Shown here: in pieces, positions 33,679-43,083 of the stretch
How positions within the stretch are numbered: the stretch's first letter is position 1
Layout: each line of letters begins with the position of its first letter
Source: an uncultured Lachnospiraceae bacterium
GTDB lineage: Bacteria; Bacillota; Clostridia; Lachnospirales; Lachnospiraceae
Length of the DNA stretch: 64,000 bases
Assembly: GCA_902765725.1 (NCBI GenBank)
Contig: CACXAT010000002.1
Span: forward strand, 186,001-250,000
Direction of reading: 5' to 3'
The notes under the pieces: generated by a model
Database searches by the model: none
Seen by the model: the letters and a program-made list of their open reading frames with translations, nothing else
What the model was told of the DNA's origin: nothing
Made by a program: the position numbers and the translations under genes

Positions 33679-35082
33679 ATGAGCAAAGACAACAGATGGA
33701 CAACATATGACGCGAAACAGCTGGAAGACCTGCATGCACTTGCAGAGGACTACAAGAAGTTTCTGACCATAGCCAAGACAGAGCGCGAGGCGGTGACCGA
33801 GGTCACGAAGAGGATCGAGAAGGCCGGATACCGCAATCTGGAGACCATCGTGAAGAACGGGGAGACCCTCAAGGCGGGCGATAAGGTATACGCGGTCTGG
33901 ATGAAGAAGACGATGGCGATCTTTACCATCGGAGAGGAGAAACTGGAGAAGGGCATCCGCATTCTGGGTGCTCATATCGACTCCCCGAGGCTGGACCTCA
34001 AGCAGGTCCCGCTCTATGAGGATACCGAGATGGCATTCCTCGACACCCATTACTATGGCGGCGTGAAGAAGTATCAGTGGACGACGATCCCGCTGGCGAT
34101 CCATGGTGTGATCGCGAAGAAGGACGGCTCCGTGACAGAGGTAAGGATCGGCGAGGATGCTGAGGATCCGATCTTCTGTGTGACAGATCTGCTGATCCAC
34201 CTGTCGAAGGATCAGATGGCGAAGAAGCTGGGAGAGGCGATCGAGGGTGAGAACCTCGACCTGCTGATCGGCTCCAGACCCATGGTATTTGGCGAGGAGT
34301 CCAAAGACGCGGATAAGAAGGACCCGGTCAAGCAGCAGGTCCTCTCCATCCTGAAGGAGAAGTATGACATCGAGGAGGATGATTTCCTCTCCGCAGAGCT
34401 TGAGGTCGTTCCTGCCGGCGCGGCAAGGGACCTGGGCTTTGACCGCAGCATGATCGGCTCCTATGGCCATGATGACCGCGTGTGCGCCTTCACCTCCCTG
34501 GATGCGTTCCTGCGTGTGGACAGCCCCCGGTATACGGCCTGCTGCCTGCTGACCGATAAGGAAGAGATCGGATCCGTCGGTGCGACCGGCGCCCAGAGCC
34601 GCTTCTTCGAGAATACCGTGGCAGAGCTTCTTGCGTGCTGCGGCCAGTTCTCAGAGCTTGCGCTCCGCAGGACACTGGCATCCTCCAGGATGCTGTCCTC
34701 TGACGTATCCGCAGCCTTCGATCCGCTCTACGCGGCGGCTTATGAGAAACGCAACTCGGCTTATTTCGGACACGGGATCGTCTACAATAAGTATACCGGG
34801 GCCAGAGGCAAGTCCGGCAGCAACGATGCCAACGCAGAGTACTTTGCCTGGGTGCGCCGCGTCATGGATGACGCCGGGGTGGCGTTCCAGACAGCGGAGC
34901 TTGGCAGGGTCGACGTGGGCGGCGGCGGAACCATCGCTTACATCAGCGCGCTGTACGGCATGAATGTAGTGGATGCCGGCGTAGCCGTCCTGAACATGCA
35001 CGCTCCGATGGAAGTGGTCAGCAAGTCTGACGTATACGAAGCGCGCAACGCGTATGTGGCGTTCCTGAAGGCAGAGCAGTAA
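33679..35082 (+). CDS. M18-family aminopeptidase
   Basis: 467 residues from ATG 33679 with GGAG upstream; the longer frame lacks a site. A dinuclear zinc exopeptidase of the aspartyl-aminopeptidase group. Ligand regions are visible: GAHIDSPRLDLK (first His), SYGHDDRVCAFTSLDAF, TDKEEIGSVGATGAQ (Glu pair), SSDVSAAFDP and a C-terminal NMHAPMEVVSK. Cytoplasmic peptide turnover is the likely role. A terminator follows. Confidence 0.93.
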   Translation: MSKDNRWTTYDAKQLEDLHALAEDYKKFLTIAKTEREAVTEVTKRIEKAGYRNLETIVKNGETLKAGDKVYAVWMKKTMAIFTIGEEKLEKGIRILGAHIDSPRLDLKQVPLYEDTEMAFLDTHYYGGVKKYQWTTIPLAIHGVIAKKDGSVTEVRIGEDAEDPIFCVTDLLIHLSKDQMAKKLGEAIEGENLDLLIGSRPMVFGEESKDADKKDPVKQQVLSILKEKYDIEEDDFLSAELEVVPAGAARDLGFDRSMIGSYGHDDRVCAFTSLDAFLRVDSPRYTACCLLTDKEEIGSVGATGAQSRFFENTVAELLACCGQFSELALRRTLASSRMLSSDVSAAFDPLYAAAYEKRNSAYFGHGIVYNKYTGARGKSGSNDANAEYFAWVRRVMDDAGVAFQTAELGRVDVGGGGTIAYISALYGMNVVDAGVAVLNMHAPMEVVSKSDVYEARNAYVAFLKAEQ

Positions 35083-35105
35083 GACATCCTGATAAGACTC
35101 ACGGG

Positions 35106-35138
35106 GAAGACAGGTGAAGACCTGTCTTCTCTTTTTTT
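35106..35138 (+). terminator. Terminator after the M18 aminopeptidase
   Basis: GAAGACAGGT-GAAG-ACCTGTCTTC (35106-35129) followed by TCTTTTTTT. Confidence 0.9.
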
Positions 35139-35276
35139 ATAAAAATTAGTGCAATTTAATGTTGAGCTAATGCACGATACACAATTTACACAAAGGAGGG
35201 TCGTATCCTTACGATCAGAGCGCAGGACAAAGACCTGACGCGGACATGAAAGATTCTGATCAAGGAGGAACATACC

Positions 35277-36944
35277 ATGAAAAAAAGAAATATGATCGTA
35301 TGCACTTTGCTTTCCATGACTCTCGCAGCCAATCTGATCCTGCCGGCCATGGCAGAGGATACCACTCAGCCCCAGACCCAGAGCGAGGCGCAGCAGGCGC
35401 AAGACGGACAGGGAGGTCCGGGCGGCAACGGAGGAACACCGCCGGCGATGCCGGAAGGACAGGCTCCGAATGGACAGGCGCCGGATGGACAGGGAGGGCC
35501 GGGCGGCAACGGAGGAACGCCGCCGGAGATGCCGAATGGAGAGGCACCCGCCGGAGCCCCGTCGGGAGAGGCACCTGCAGGAGCCCCGGATGGACAGGGC
35601 GGCCCCGGAGGGATGCCGGGCGGCCAGGAGAGCGTCGAGTATACGGCGGTCAGTGAAGTGAGCTCGGGATCTGAAGAGTTCACCGGCGATCTGGAGTCCA
35701 CGGGTACGGATGAAAATGTGATCCTCGTCAGCGGAGCGGATGCCTCAGCGACCGTAAAGGACGCGGCAGTGAAGCGCACCAGCGAGGATTCCGATTCGAA
35801 CAACACCTCCAGCTTCTATGGGAACGCGGCGGCGCTGCTGTCAACTGACGGAACTCTGTATGTGACAGACAGCACTATCGACACAGACTCAGCCGGCGGC
35901 GCAGGCGCATTTGCCTACGGGGACGGAACGGTGTACATCTCGGACACCACGATCACCACGCAGCAGGGGACCAGCGGCGGCATCCACGCGGCAGGCGGCG
36001 GAACGCTCTACGCCTGGAATCTGGACGTCGATACGGCGGGCGGCTCCTCCGCGGCGATCCGCTCCGACCGGGGCGGCGGCACCATGGTAGTGGACGGCGG
36101 CACCTACACCACCACAGGGACCGGCAGCCCGGCGATCTACTCCACCGCGGACATTACCGTCCATGACGCGGAGCTGACAGCAGAGAATTCAGAGGCGACC
36201 TGTATCGAAGGCCTCAATTCGATCCGCCTGTTTGACTGTGACCTGACCGGCAATATGCCCTCTGACAATGAGCAGAATGACGTTCTGTGGAACGTGATCG
36301 TATATCAGTCCATGTCCGGCGATGCCGAGGATGGCAACGGAACCTTCGAGATGGTGGGCGGCACCCTTACCGCAGGTGCAGGCGGCATGTTCTACACCAC
36401 CAACACCCAGTCTACCTTCATTCTGAATGACGTAGACATCACCTACGCGGAGGATTCGGACTTCTTCCTGCGCTGCACCGGCAACGCCAACGGAAGAGGC
36501 TGGGGAACCAGCGGAGCAAACGGCGCGCAGAGTTCATTTACAGGAATCGCCCAGGAGATGGAGGGCGACGTGATCTGGGATAAGATCTCGACGCTGGACT
36601 TCTATATGACGCAGGGAAGCACCCTGACCGGAGCCGTCACGGAGGATACGACCTATTCAGGCGGAGAGGGCAGCGGATACTGCAACCTCTACATCGATGA
36701 GACCTCCACCTGGATCGTCACAGGTGACTCTGCTCTGACAAGTCTGTCCTGCTCCGGAACGATCCAGGACGCAGACGGCAATACAGTCAGCATCGTCGGT
36801 ACGGACGGGACCACCTACGTGGAAGGCACCAGTTCTTATACCATTACGGTCGATACCTATACGGACAGCGCAGATGTGAGCGGCGCTTCTTCCGCAGACA
36901 GCTGGGAGACCTATGCGGTGGAGCAGCCCGAAGCGCTTGCCTGA
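35277..36944 (+). CDS. Secreted beta-helix-like protein with Gly/Pro-rich N-terminus
   Basis: 555 residues. A signal peptide (KKRNMIVCTLLSMTLAANLILPAMA) leads into a collagen-like low-complexity region rich in Gly, Pro and Gln (about 30-120, repeated GQGGPGGNGGTPP). Residues 120-520 consist of short repeating beta-strand units rich in Thr, Gly and Asp (DGTLYVTDSTID, GTVYISDTTIT, GGTYTTTGTGSPAIYS), the pattern of right-handed beta-helix adhesins or lyases. No catalytic motif or sortase signal is evident. CAAGGAGG provides the ribosome binding site. Likely a surface or matrix protein; terminators flank it on both sides. Confidence 0.75.
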   Translation: MKKRNMIVCTLLSMTLAANLILPAMAEDTTQPQTQSEAQQAQDGQGGPGGNGGTPPAMPEGQAPNGQAPDGQGGPGGNGGTPPEMPNGEAPAGAPSGEAPAGAPDGQGGPGGMPGGQESVEYTAVSEVSSGSEEFTGDLESTGTDENVILVSGADASATVKDAAVKRTSEDSDSNNTSSFYGNAAALLSTDGTLYVTDSTIDTDSAGGAGAFAYGDGTVYISDTTITTQQGTSGGIHAAGGGTLYAWNLDVDTAGGSSAAIRSDRGGGTMVVDGGTYTTTGTGSPAIYSTADITVHDAELTAENSEATCIEGLNSIRLFDCDLTGNMPSDNEQNDVLWNVIVYQSMSGDAEDGNGTFEMVGGTLTAGAGGMFYTTNTQSTFILNDVDITYAEDSDFFLRCTGNANGRGWGTSGANGAQSSFTGIAQEMEGDVIWDKISTLDFYMTQGSTLTGAVTEDTTYSGGEGSGYCNLYIDETSTWIVTGDSALTSLSCSGTIQDADGNTVSIVGTDGTTYVEGTSSYTITVDTYTDSADVSGASSADSWETYAVEQPEALA

Positions 36945-37018
36945 TAAGGGAAGATTTCCGGACCTAGGTGAACGTGAAAGTCACATCCATGCGGATGCGA
37001 TCCATACACTGTACGGAA

Positions 37019-37054
37019 GAGACCTTCGCAGAATGAGAATGCGAAGGTCTCTTT
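37019..37054 (+). terminator. Terminator after the beta-helix-like gene
   Basis: 12-bp perfect stem GAGACCTTCGCA (37019-37030) with TGCGAAGGTCTC (37040-37051), then TTT. Confidence 0.85.
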
Positions 37055-37090
37055 CATGCGTTATACTGGGACGCATAAGAGGAGGCTGCT

Positions 37091-37552
37091 ATGCTGAATA
37101 TCGTACTGTTTGAGCCGGAGAAGCCGGCCAATACCGGAAACATCAGAAGAACCTGCGTCGCAGTTGGCGCAAAACTGCACCTGATCGAGCCCATATCCTT
37201 CAGCCTGTCCGACAGTCATCTGAAGCGGGCGGGCATGTACCACTGGAAGCTGCTGGAGGTTGAGCGGTATTCGAACTTCCAGGACTTCCTGGACCGCAAT
37301 CCGGGGGCGGTGATCTTCCCGGTCGAGACGAGCGGGAAGCACCGTTACTGCGACGTATCCTATCCGGACGGCTGTTTTCTGCTGTTTGGCAAGGAGAGCA
37401 GCGGGATCCCGGAGGAGATCGTGGACAGATATCCGGACACAAGTGTGCGCATACCCATGAAGGAGGGCGTGATCTCGATGAATCTCAGCGACTGCGCTTC
37501 CATCGTGCTGTTCGAGGCACTGAGGCAGCAGGGGTATCTCGGATTAATATGA
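37091..37552 (+). CDS. trmL: tRNA (cytidine/uridine-34 2'-O)-methyltransferase
   Basis: 153-residue SPOUT enzyme that methylates the wobble ribose of tRNA-Leu species. Motifs: NIVLFEPEKPANTGNIRRTC at the start, FLLFGKESSGIPEEI in the middle, and the knot-forming IPMKEGVISMNLSDCASIVLFEALRQ at the end. The length matches the small TrmL type. AGAGGAGG precedes the ATG. Confidence 0.95.
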   Translation: MLNIVLFEPEKPANTGNIRRTCVAVGAKLHLIEPISFSLSDSHLKRAGMYHWKLLEVERYSNFQDFLDRNPGAVIFPVETSGKHRYCDVSYPDGCFLLFGKESSGIPEEIVDRYPDTSVRIPMKEGVISMNLSDCASIVLFEALRQQGYLGLI

Positions 37553-37636
37553 AGAACGTGTTTTCATTGTGCCCACAAACTCGAAGCAATGGGGCTGACC
37601 TGTGAACTGTAACAGTGTAAGAACGCAGTTCAGCGG

Positions 37637-37664
37637 TTTCAATCGTAAAAGACTGTGCTATAAT
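37637..37664 (+). promoter_or_regulatory. Promoter of the helical-repeat protein
   Basis: TTTCAA 37637-37642, 16-nt spacer, extended -10 TGC-TATAAT with TATAAT at 37659-37664. Confidence 0.7.
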
Positions 37665-37723
37665 TAGATAATACAGCTATTTTCATTAATATTCACAGAC
37701 TGCTTAAGTCGGAAAGGAGTATT

Positions 37724-37999
37724 ATGGGACTTTTGGACGATCTGAAGGGAAAAGTGGACGACGTTCTGGATAAGACCGATCTCGACGAGAAGGTTCTCGC
37801 CAAGGCGGGTGAGCTGAAGGACAAGGCAAAGGAAGCGCTGGACAAGACGGATCTCGATGAGAAGATCATCGCCAAAGCGGGTGAGCTGAAGGACAAGGCG
37901 AAGGAAGCCCTGGAGAAGACCGACATCGATGACAAGATCAAGGCAAAGGCAGAAGAACTGAAGGAGAAGGCTGCTGAATTTATCTCCAAGGATAAATAA
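37724..37999 (+). CDS. Small helical-repeat protein, 91 residues
   Basis: Three tandem copies of about 26 residues, each built around KTDLDEKxxAKAGELKDKAKEAL, visible at both DNA and protein level. The sequence is charged, Cys-free and predicted to be a continuous amphipathic helix, similar in character to LEA-like or stress-protective proteins. No enzymatic motif. It has its own strong promoter and a GGAAAGGAG ribosome binding site. Function unknown. Confidence 0.75.
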   Translation: MGLLDDLKGKVDDVLDKTDLDEKVLAKAGELKDKAKEALDKTDLDEKIIAKAGELKDKAKEALEKTDIDDKIKAKAEELKEKAAEFISKDK

Positions 38000-38059
38000 T
38001 ATTGCAGGGGATAAATGCATAATAGAGCTTTATATATGCATTTAAGAAAATAAATATAC

Positions 38060-38088
38060 TTGACGCCGTATAGGACAGGTGTTATACT
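38060..38088 (+). promoter_or_regulatory. Promoter of the trp operon
   Basis: TTGACG 38060-38065, 17-nt spacer, TATACT 38083-38088; transcription would start near 38095, just before the T-box leader. Confidence 0.8.
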
Positions 38089-38094
38089 TCTGGC

Positions 38095-38400
38095 AATTGG
38101 ATATCACTTTAAACCGTTGAAGCGGAGAAAAAGGTGTATATGCTTCTCCAGAGAGCCCGGGATGCTGAGATCCGGACATAACACAGTACACGTAATATGG
38201 ACCGCGGAGGGCGCTGTCAAAGAGAGAGATATGATCTTTCTCGAGTATTCAGCGACGTAAGGCACACGTTAGCTGCACAGAGTATGACAGTACTCCAAAG
38301 AGCATGGCAATGGCCATGAAGCAGGGTGGCACCGCGAATCATGAAACATTCGTCCCTGGTAAAGACAGACCGTCTTTGCCAGGGACGTTTTTGTTGTTAT
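38095..38400 (+). promoter_or_regulatory. Trp T-box riboswitch leader
   Basis: The conserved T-box AGGGTGGCACCGCG is at 38323-38336. Upstream lies a stem I region with the AGAGAG element (38152-38157) and a plausible TGG tryptophan specifier at 38198-38200. Downstream is a strong terminator (38352-38397). Uncharged tRNA-Trp would bind the specifier and the antiterminator and allow readthrough into trpE. The specifier assignment rests on spacing and the downstream genes. Confidence 0.9.
38352..38397 (+). terminator. Conditional terminator of the T-box
   Basis: GTCCCTGG..AAAGAC pairs with GTCTTT..CCAGGGAC, followed by GTTTTTG. The 5' arm overlaps the CCCT that pairs with the T-box in the antiterminator. 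Confidence 0.88.
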
Positions 38401-38426
38401 AAACCCGCGCAGAAAGGGGGAGGCCC

Positions 38427-39902
38427 ATGAAGATCTGTCCGAGCCCGGAGGAGGTCCGGTCGTATATAGGTGAATATAAAACGTATCCGCTGAGTGTCAG
38501 CATCCTGTCGGATATGCGCACTCCCATCGAGGTGCTCCGGGTCCTGCAGAACGTGTCCGGACATGTATATCTGCTGGAATCCGTATCCGGCCATGAGAAC
38601 TGGGGCCGCTATACCTTTCTGGGATACGATCCGAAGCTGGAGATCAGCTGCCAGGACGGAGTGCTCCGGGCAGGGGCGCTGCAGTTTCAAACGGACGATC
38701 CGGGAAGCTATATCCGCCAGATCCTGGAGGAGCACAGAAGCCCGAAGGTGAGCAACCTTCCGCCCTTTACCGGGGGACTGGTGGGGTACTTCTCCTACGA
38801 TTACCTCAAATACTCCGAGCCGACGCTCCACCTGGACGCGGAGGATTCGGAGGGCTTCAAGGATGTGGACCTGATGCTCTTCGACAAGGTCATCTGCTTT
38901 GACAACTACAGGCAGAAGATGATCCTGATCGCGAATATGCTGCTGCCGGAGGACTCCGAGCAGGAATTCCTGGCGGAATACAACAGAGCTTCCCTGGAGC
39001 TGCAGCATATGGCGGAGCTGATCCGGTCCGGCAGCATGGCCGATATCGTTCCGGGCAGGATGACCTCCGAGGTAAAGCCGCTGTTCTCCCGCGAGCAGTT
39101 CTGCAGCATGGTGGAGAAGGCAAAGAGGCACATCTTCGAGGGAGATATCTTCCAGGTTGTACTGTCCAACCGGCTGGAGGCCGCTTATGAAGGCAGTCTG
39201 CTGAATACCTACCGGGTGCTTAGAACCGTGAACCCATCCCCCTACATGTTTTATTTCGCAAGCTCAGACATGGAGGTGGCGGGCGCATCGCCTGAGACTC
39301 TGGTCCGGCTGGAGGACGGAGTGCTGCACACCTTCCCGCTGGCAGGGACCCGGCCGAGGGGGCAGACCCCGGAGGAGGACAGGGCCCTGGAGGCGGAGCT
39401 GCTGGCAGATCCGAAGGAGCTTGCGGAGCACAGCATGCTGGTGGATCTTGGGAGAAATGACATCGGCAAGGTCTCTCAGTTTGGATCGGTAGTGGTGGAG
39501 AAAGCCTACCAGATCGAGCGGTACTCCCACGTGATGCACATCGGATCCACGGTCCGGGGGCAGATCCGCGGGGACAGGGACGCGCTGGACGCGGTCTCCG
39601 CCATCCTTCCCGCCGGGACCCTGTCGGGGGCGCCGAAGATCCGGGCGGCGCAGATCATCAATGACCTGGAGCAGAACAAGCGGGGGATCTACGGAGGCGC
39701 GATCGGATACATCAGCCTGACCGGCAATCTGGATCTGTGCATCGCCATCCGGATCGCTTACAAGAAGAAGGGCAAGGTCTTTGTGAGAAGCGGGGCCGGC
39801 ATCGTGGCGGATTCCCAGCCGGAGAAGGAGTATCAGGAGTGCCTCAACAAAGCCAGGGCGGTGGTCGTGTCGCTGGAGATGGCGCAGGAGGAGATCTTAT
39901 GA
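38427..39902 (+). CDS. trpE: Anthranilate synthase component I
   Basis: 491 residues; converts chorismate to anthranilate with ammonia from TrpG. Chorismate-binding motifs are intact: GGLVGYFSYD, SPYMFYF, ASPETLVRLEDG, LAGTRPRG, DLGRNDIGKVS, and the C-terminal GTLSGAPKIRAAQII and GYISLTGNLDLCIAIR. An N-terminal LLESVSG block matches the tryptophan feedback site. First gene of the operon, after the T-box; its stop overlaps the trpG start (ATGA). Confidence 0.97.
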   Translation: MKICPSPEEVRSYIGEYKTYPLSVSILSDMRTPIEVLRVLQNVSGHVYLLESVSGHENWGRYTFLGYDPKLEISCQDGVLRAGALQFQTDDPGSYIRQILEEHRSPKVSNLPPFTGGLVGYFSYDYLKYSEPTLHLDAEDSEGFKDVDLMLFDKVICFDNYRQKMILIANMLLPEDSEQEFLAEYNRASLELQHMAELIRSGSMADIVPGRMTSEVKPLFSREQFCSMVEKAKRHIFEGDIFQVVLSNRLEAAYEGSLLNTYRVLRTVNPSPYMFYFASSDMEVAGASPETLVRLEDGVLHTFPLAGTRPRGQTPEEDRALEAELLADPKELAEHSMLVDLGRNDIGKVSQFGSVVVEKAYQIERYSHVMHIGSTVRGQIRGDRDALDAVSAILPAGTLSGAPKIRAAQIINDLEQNKRGIYGGAIGYISLTGNLDLCIAIRIAYKKKGKVFVRSGAGIVADSQPEKEYQECLNKARAVVVSLEMAQEEIL

Positions 39903-40471
39903 TTCTGCTGATCGATAACTATGACAGCTTTTCCTACAACCTGTATCAGATGATCGGGACCATCAGCCCCGATATCAGGGTGATCCGCAATGACGCGATG
40001 TCCGTCGAAGAGATCGACGCGCTCCACCCCGGCGGGATCATCATCTCTCCCGGGCCGGGCAGACCGGAGGACGCGGGGGTATGCATCGATGTGGTGAAGG
40101 AACTTGGAAGCAGATATCCGATCATGGGGGTCTGCCTGGGACACCAGACCATCTGCAGCGCGTACGGCGCGAAGGTGGGATACGCGAAGAAACTGATGCA
40201 CGGCAAGCAGTCGGAATGCCGGATCGACACCTCCTGCAGGCTCTTCGAGGGACTGGCAGAGTGCGAAAAGGTGGGACGGTATCATTCTCTGGCCGCGGTC
40301 GAAGACACGATACCCCCATGTCTGGCAGTGACCGCCCGCACCGGGGACGGAGAGATCATGGCGGTGCGGCATATGGAATATGAAGTATACGGGATCCAGT
40401 TTCACCCGGAATCGATCCTGACACCAAACGGAAACCGTATTCTGGAAAACTTTGTAAAAATGAGCAGGTAA
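39899..40471 (+). CDS. trpG: Anthranilate synthase component II (glutamine amidotransferase)
   Basis: 190 residues from the ATG that overlaps the trpE stop. Class I amidotransferase: LLIDNYDSFSYNLYQ, SPGPGRPEDAG, nucleophile Cys in GVCLGHQ, and His-Glu in QFHPESILT. It supplies ammonia to TrpE. Overlap implies translational coupling and equal stoichiometry. The upstream in-frame extension to 39737 is trpE coding in another frame. Confidence 0.97.
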   Translation: MILLIDNYDSFSYNLYQMIGTISPDIRVIRNDAMSVEEIDALHPGGIIISPGPGRPEDAGVCIDVVKELGSRYPIMGVCLGHQTICSAYGAKVGYAKKLMHGKQSECRIDTSCRLFEGLAECEKVGRYHSLAAVEDTIPPCLAVTARTGDGEIMAVRHMEYEVYGIQFHPESILTPNGNRILENFVKMSR

Positions 40472-40493
40472 TGGGTGAAAAAGGAGGAACGTG

Positions 40494-41516
40494 ATGATTA
40501 AAGAAGCAATCGTGAAGATCGTTGACAAGAAGGATCTGACTTATGATGAGGCCTACACCGTGATGACAGAGATCATGAGCGGAAAGACCACGGCCACGCA
40601 GAACGCTGCATTCCTGGCGGCGCTGTCCACCAAGTCCACAGACTCGGAGACCATTGACGAGATCTCGGGCTGCGCAGTGGCAATGAGAGAGAAGGCAACC
40701 CTTCTCGAGCACCCGGGGATGGAGGTCATGGAGATCGTCGGGACCGGCGGCGATAACGCCCACAGTTTCAACATCTCTACCACAAGCGCTTTCATACTGG
40801 CTGCGGCCGGCGTCAAGGTGGCCAAGCACGGAAACCGCGCAGCCTCTTCCCTGTCCGGCACCGCAGACTGCCTGGAGGCGCTGGGGATCAACATCCGCCA
40901 GGATCCGGACAAGTGCAGGGAGCTGCTGGACAAAGTCGGATTCTGCTTCATTTTCGCGCAGCAGTACCACAGCTCCATGAAATATGTGGGGCCGATCCGC
41001 AGGGAGCTTGGAATCCGGACCGTCTTCAATATCCTGGGGCCGCTGACCAATCCCTCCTATCCGGAATTCATGCTGCTGGGCGTGTACAGCGAGACTCTGG
41101 TGAATCCGCTGGCGCAGGTCCTGATGAGCCTTGGCGTGAAGCGGGGCATGGTGGTCTACGGGACGGACAACCTGGATGAGATCTCAATCAGCGCGCCGAC
41201 AAAGGTCTGTGAATTCAGAAACGGCTACTACAGAGATCTGCTCATCCGTCCGGAGAACTTCGGTCTGAAGAGTGCTTCCAAAGATGAGATCATTGGAGGC
41301 ACGCCGGAGGAGAATGCGCAGATGACCAGAGATATTCTCGCAGGGAAGATCACTGGCGCAAAGAGAGACATCGTACTGCTCAATGCGGGCGCAGCCCTGT
41401 TCTGCGCAGGCGCGGCTGAGAGCATACAGGATGGAGTGAACCTGGCCGCGGAGATGATCGACAGTGGCAAGGCACTGAAGAAGATCGATGAGATGGTCGA
41501 GGTGTCCAATGGCTAA
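40494..41516 (+). CDS. trpD: Anthranilate phosphoribosyltransferase
   Basis: 340 residues from ATG 40494 (GGAGG upstream; a GTG 3 nt earlier is possible). Transfers phosphoribose from PRPP to anthranilate. Motifs: [18 protein letters not shown] for the PRPP site, [21 protein letters not shown], and [17 protein letters not shown]. Normal length. Its 3' end overlaps trpC by 8 nt. Confidence 0.97.
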   Translation: MIKEAIVKIVDKKDLTYDEAYTVMTEIMSGKTTATQNAAFLAALSTKSTDSETIDEISGCAVAMREKATLLEHPGMEVMEIVGTGGDNAHSFNISTTSAFILAAAGVKVAKHGNRAASSLSGTADCLEALGINIRQDPDKCRELLDKVGFCFIFAQQYHSSMKYVGPIRRELGIRTVFNILGPLTNPSYPEFMLLGVYSETLVNPLAQVLMSLGVKRGMVVYGTDNLDEISISAPTKVCEFRNGYYRDLLIRPENFGLKSASKDEIIGGTPEENAQMTRDILAGKITGAKRDIVLLNAGAALFCAGAAESIQDGVNLAAEMIDSGKALKKIDEMVEVSNG

Positions 41517-42342
41517 TATACTGCAGCAGCTGGCGGATCACGCCAGGGTCCGGACGAATGAGGCAAAGCAGATCATATCTGAGGAACAGATGAAGGAGAA
41601 GGCCCTGCGCCTTGCCGCCGAAGACAGACAGAGATTCCGCTTCGCGAGAACCCTCTGCGGGCCCGATATCGCATTCATCTGCGAGGTAAAGCAGGCCTCC
41701 CCCTCCAAGGGTCAGATCTGGAGACCTGACGCGGGAGACTGTGCGGAAGGCAGGAGCGAAGCCGCATTTCCGTATCTGGAGATCGCGAAGGAGTATGAAG
41801 CGGCGGGGGCAGAGTGCATCTCGGTGCTGACAGAGCCAAAATGGTTCAAGGGGAGCAGTGAGTATCTTCGGCAGATCGCGCACAGTGTCTCGGCGCCGTG
41901 TCTGCGCAAGGACTTTACGGTGGATGAGTATATGATCTATGAGGCGAAGGTCCTGGGGGCGTCCGCGGTCCTTCTGATCTGCGCGCTCCTCGATCAGGAT
42001 ACGGTCGCCTCCTATATCCGGATCGCCGATTCACTGGGCCTCTCGGCGCTGGTCGAGGCGCATGACGGGGAAGAGATCCGGATGGCACTGGATGCCGGCG
42101 CCAGGATAATCGGAGTCAATAACCGCAATCTGAAGGACTTCACCGTGGATGTGAGCAATTCGGACAGGCTGCGCAGACTGGTTCCGGAGGATGTCCTGTT
42201 TATCGCAGAGAGCGGCATCCGGACGGCGGAGGATGTACGCCTGCTTCGTGAAACAGGGGTGGACGCGTGCCTGGTCGGGGAGACGCTGATGCGCGCTTCG
42301 GATAAGGGAGCCATGCTCCGGGAACTGAGAGGTCTGGAATAG
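41509..42342 (+). CDS. trpC: Indole-3-glycerol phosphate synthase
   Basis: 277 residues from ATG 41509, overlapping the trpD stop. TIM-barrel enzyme; visible motifs are [13 protein letters not shown] (catalytic Glu and Lys), [41 protein letters not shown] and [13 protein letters not shown] slightly longer insertion ([19 protein letters not shown]) lies after the SPSKG motif. Normal otherwise. Confidence 0.97.
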   Translation: MANILQQLADHARVRTNEAKQIISEEQMKEKALRLAAEDRQRFRFARTLCGPDIAFICEVKQASPSKGQIWRPDAGDCAEGRSEAAFPYLEIAKEYEAAGAECISVLTEPKWFKGSSEYLRQIAHSVSAPCLRKDFTVDEYMIYEAKVLGASAVLLICALLDQDTVASYIRIADSLGLSALVEAHDGEEIRMALDAGARIIGVNNRNLKDFTVDVSNSDRLRRLVPEDVLFIAESGIRTAEDVRLLRETGVDACLVGETLMRASDKGAMLRELRGLE

Positions 42343-42356
42343 GCGAAGGGGCTGGC

Positions 42357-42983
42357 ATGGACAGAGTCAGGATTAAGATCTGCGGTCTCATGAGACCGGA
42401 GGATATAGAAACAGTCAATGAGGTATGCCCGGATTACGCCGGATTCATACTGGCACAGGGCAGACGGCGCACGGTCTCGCCCGCCCGGATGCGGGAACTG
42501 ACGATGCGGCTGCGCCCGGAGGTCCAGAGGACCGCAGTCTTTCTGGACCAGGATCCGAAGTGGATCGCGGTCCTTGCCCGGGAGGATCTAATGGATGTGA
42601 TCCAGCTGCACGGACGGGAGAGCGATGAACAGATCCGCTTCCTGCAGCGTCAGACAGGCAGGAAGATCATCAAGGCATACCGAATCGAAACGGCTGCGGA
42701 TATCAGGACGGCACAGAAGAGTGCGGCGGATCTGGTACTGCTCGACAACGGAGACGGAGGGACCGGGAAGTCATTTGACTGGTCGCTGCTTCTGGAAATG
42801 AAACGGCCCTACATTCTTGCCGGAGGGCTCTCTCCGGACAATGTGCGGGACGCGATCCTCAGGACACGGCCCTACGGGGTGGACGTCAGCTCCGGTGTGG
42901 AGAGCTTCGGGTATAAGGATGCCCGGAAGATCCGGCAGTTCACCGAGGCTGTCAGATGCAGTGCACCGCAGGCGGACGCCTGA
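42357..42983 (+). CDS. trpF: Phosphoribosylanthranilate isomerase
   Basis: 208 residues. IKICGLMRPEDIE carries the catalytic Cys, FILAQGRRRTVSP follows, and LLDNGDGGTGKSFDW holds the catalytic Asp and phosphate-binding loop; ILAGGLSPDNVRDAI and GVDVSSGVE complete the barrel. It sits 14 nt after trpC. About 100 nt with a GGCCTGACAGGACA-type local duplication separates it from trpB. Confidence 0.96.
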   Translation: MDRVRIKICGLMRPEDIETVNEVCPDYAGFILAQGRRRTVSPARMRELTMRLRPEVQRTAVFLDQDPKWIAVLAREDLMDVIQLHGRESDEQIRFLQRQTGRKIIKAYRIETAADIRTAQKSAADLVLLDNGDGGTGKSFDWSLLLEMKRPYILAGGLSPDNVRDAILRTRPYGVDVSSGVESFGYKDARKIRQFTEAVRCSAPQADA

Positions 42984-43083
42984 CAGGACAAGACCGTGCA
43001 GGCGCAGGGCCTGACAGGACAGATCCGCGCAGACAGAAGGAAAACAGATCCTGCAGGGCCGGGATACAACAAGGAGGAGAGGG

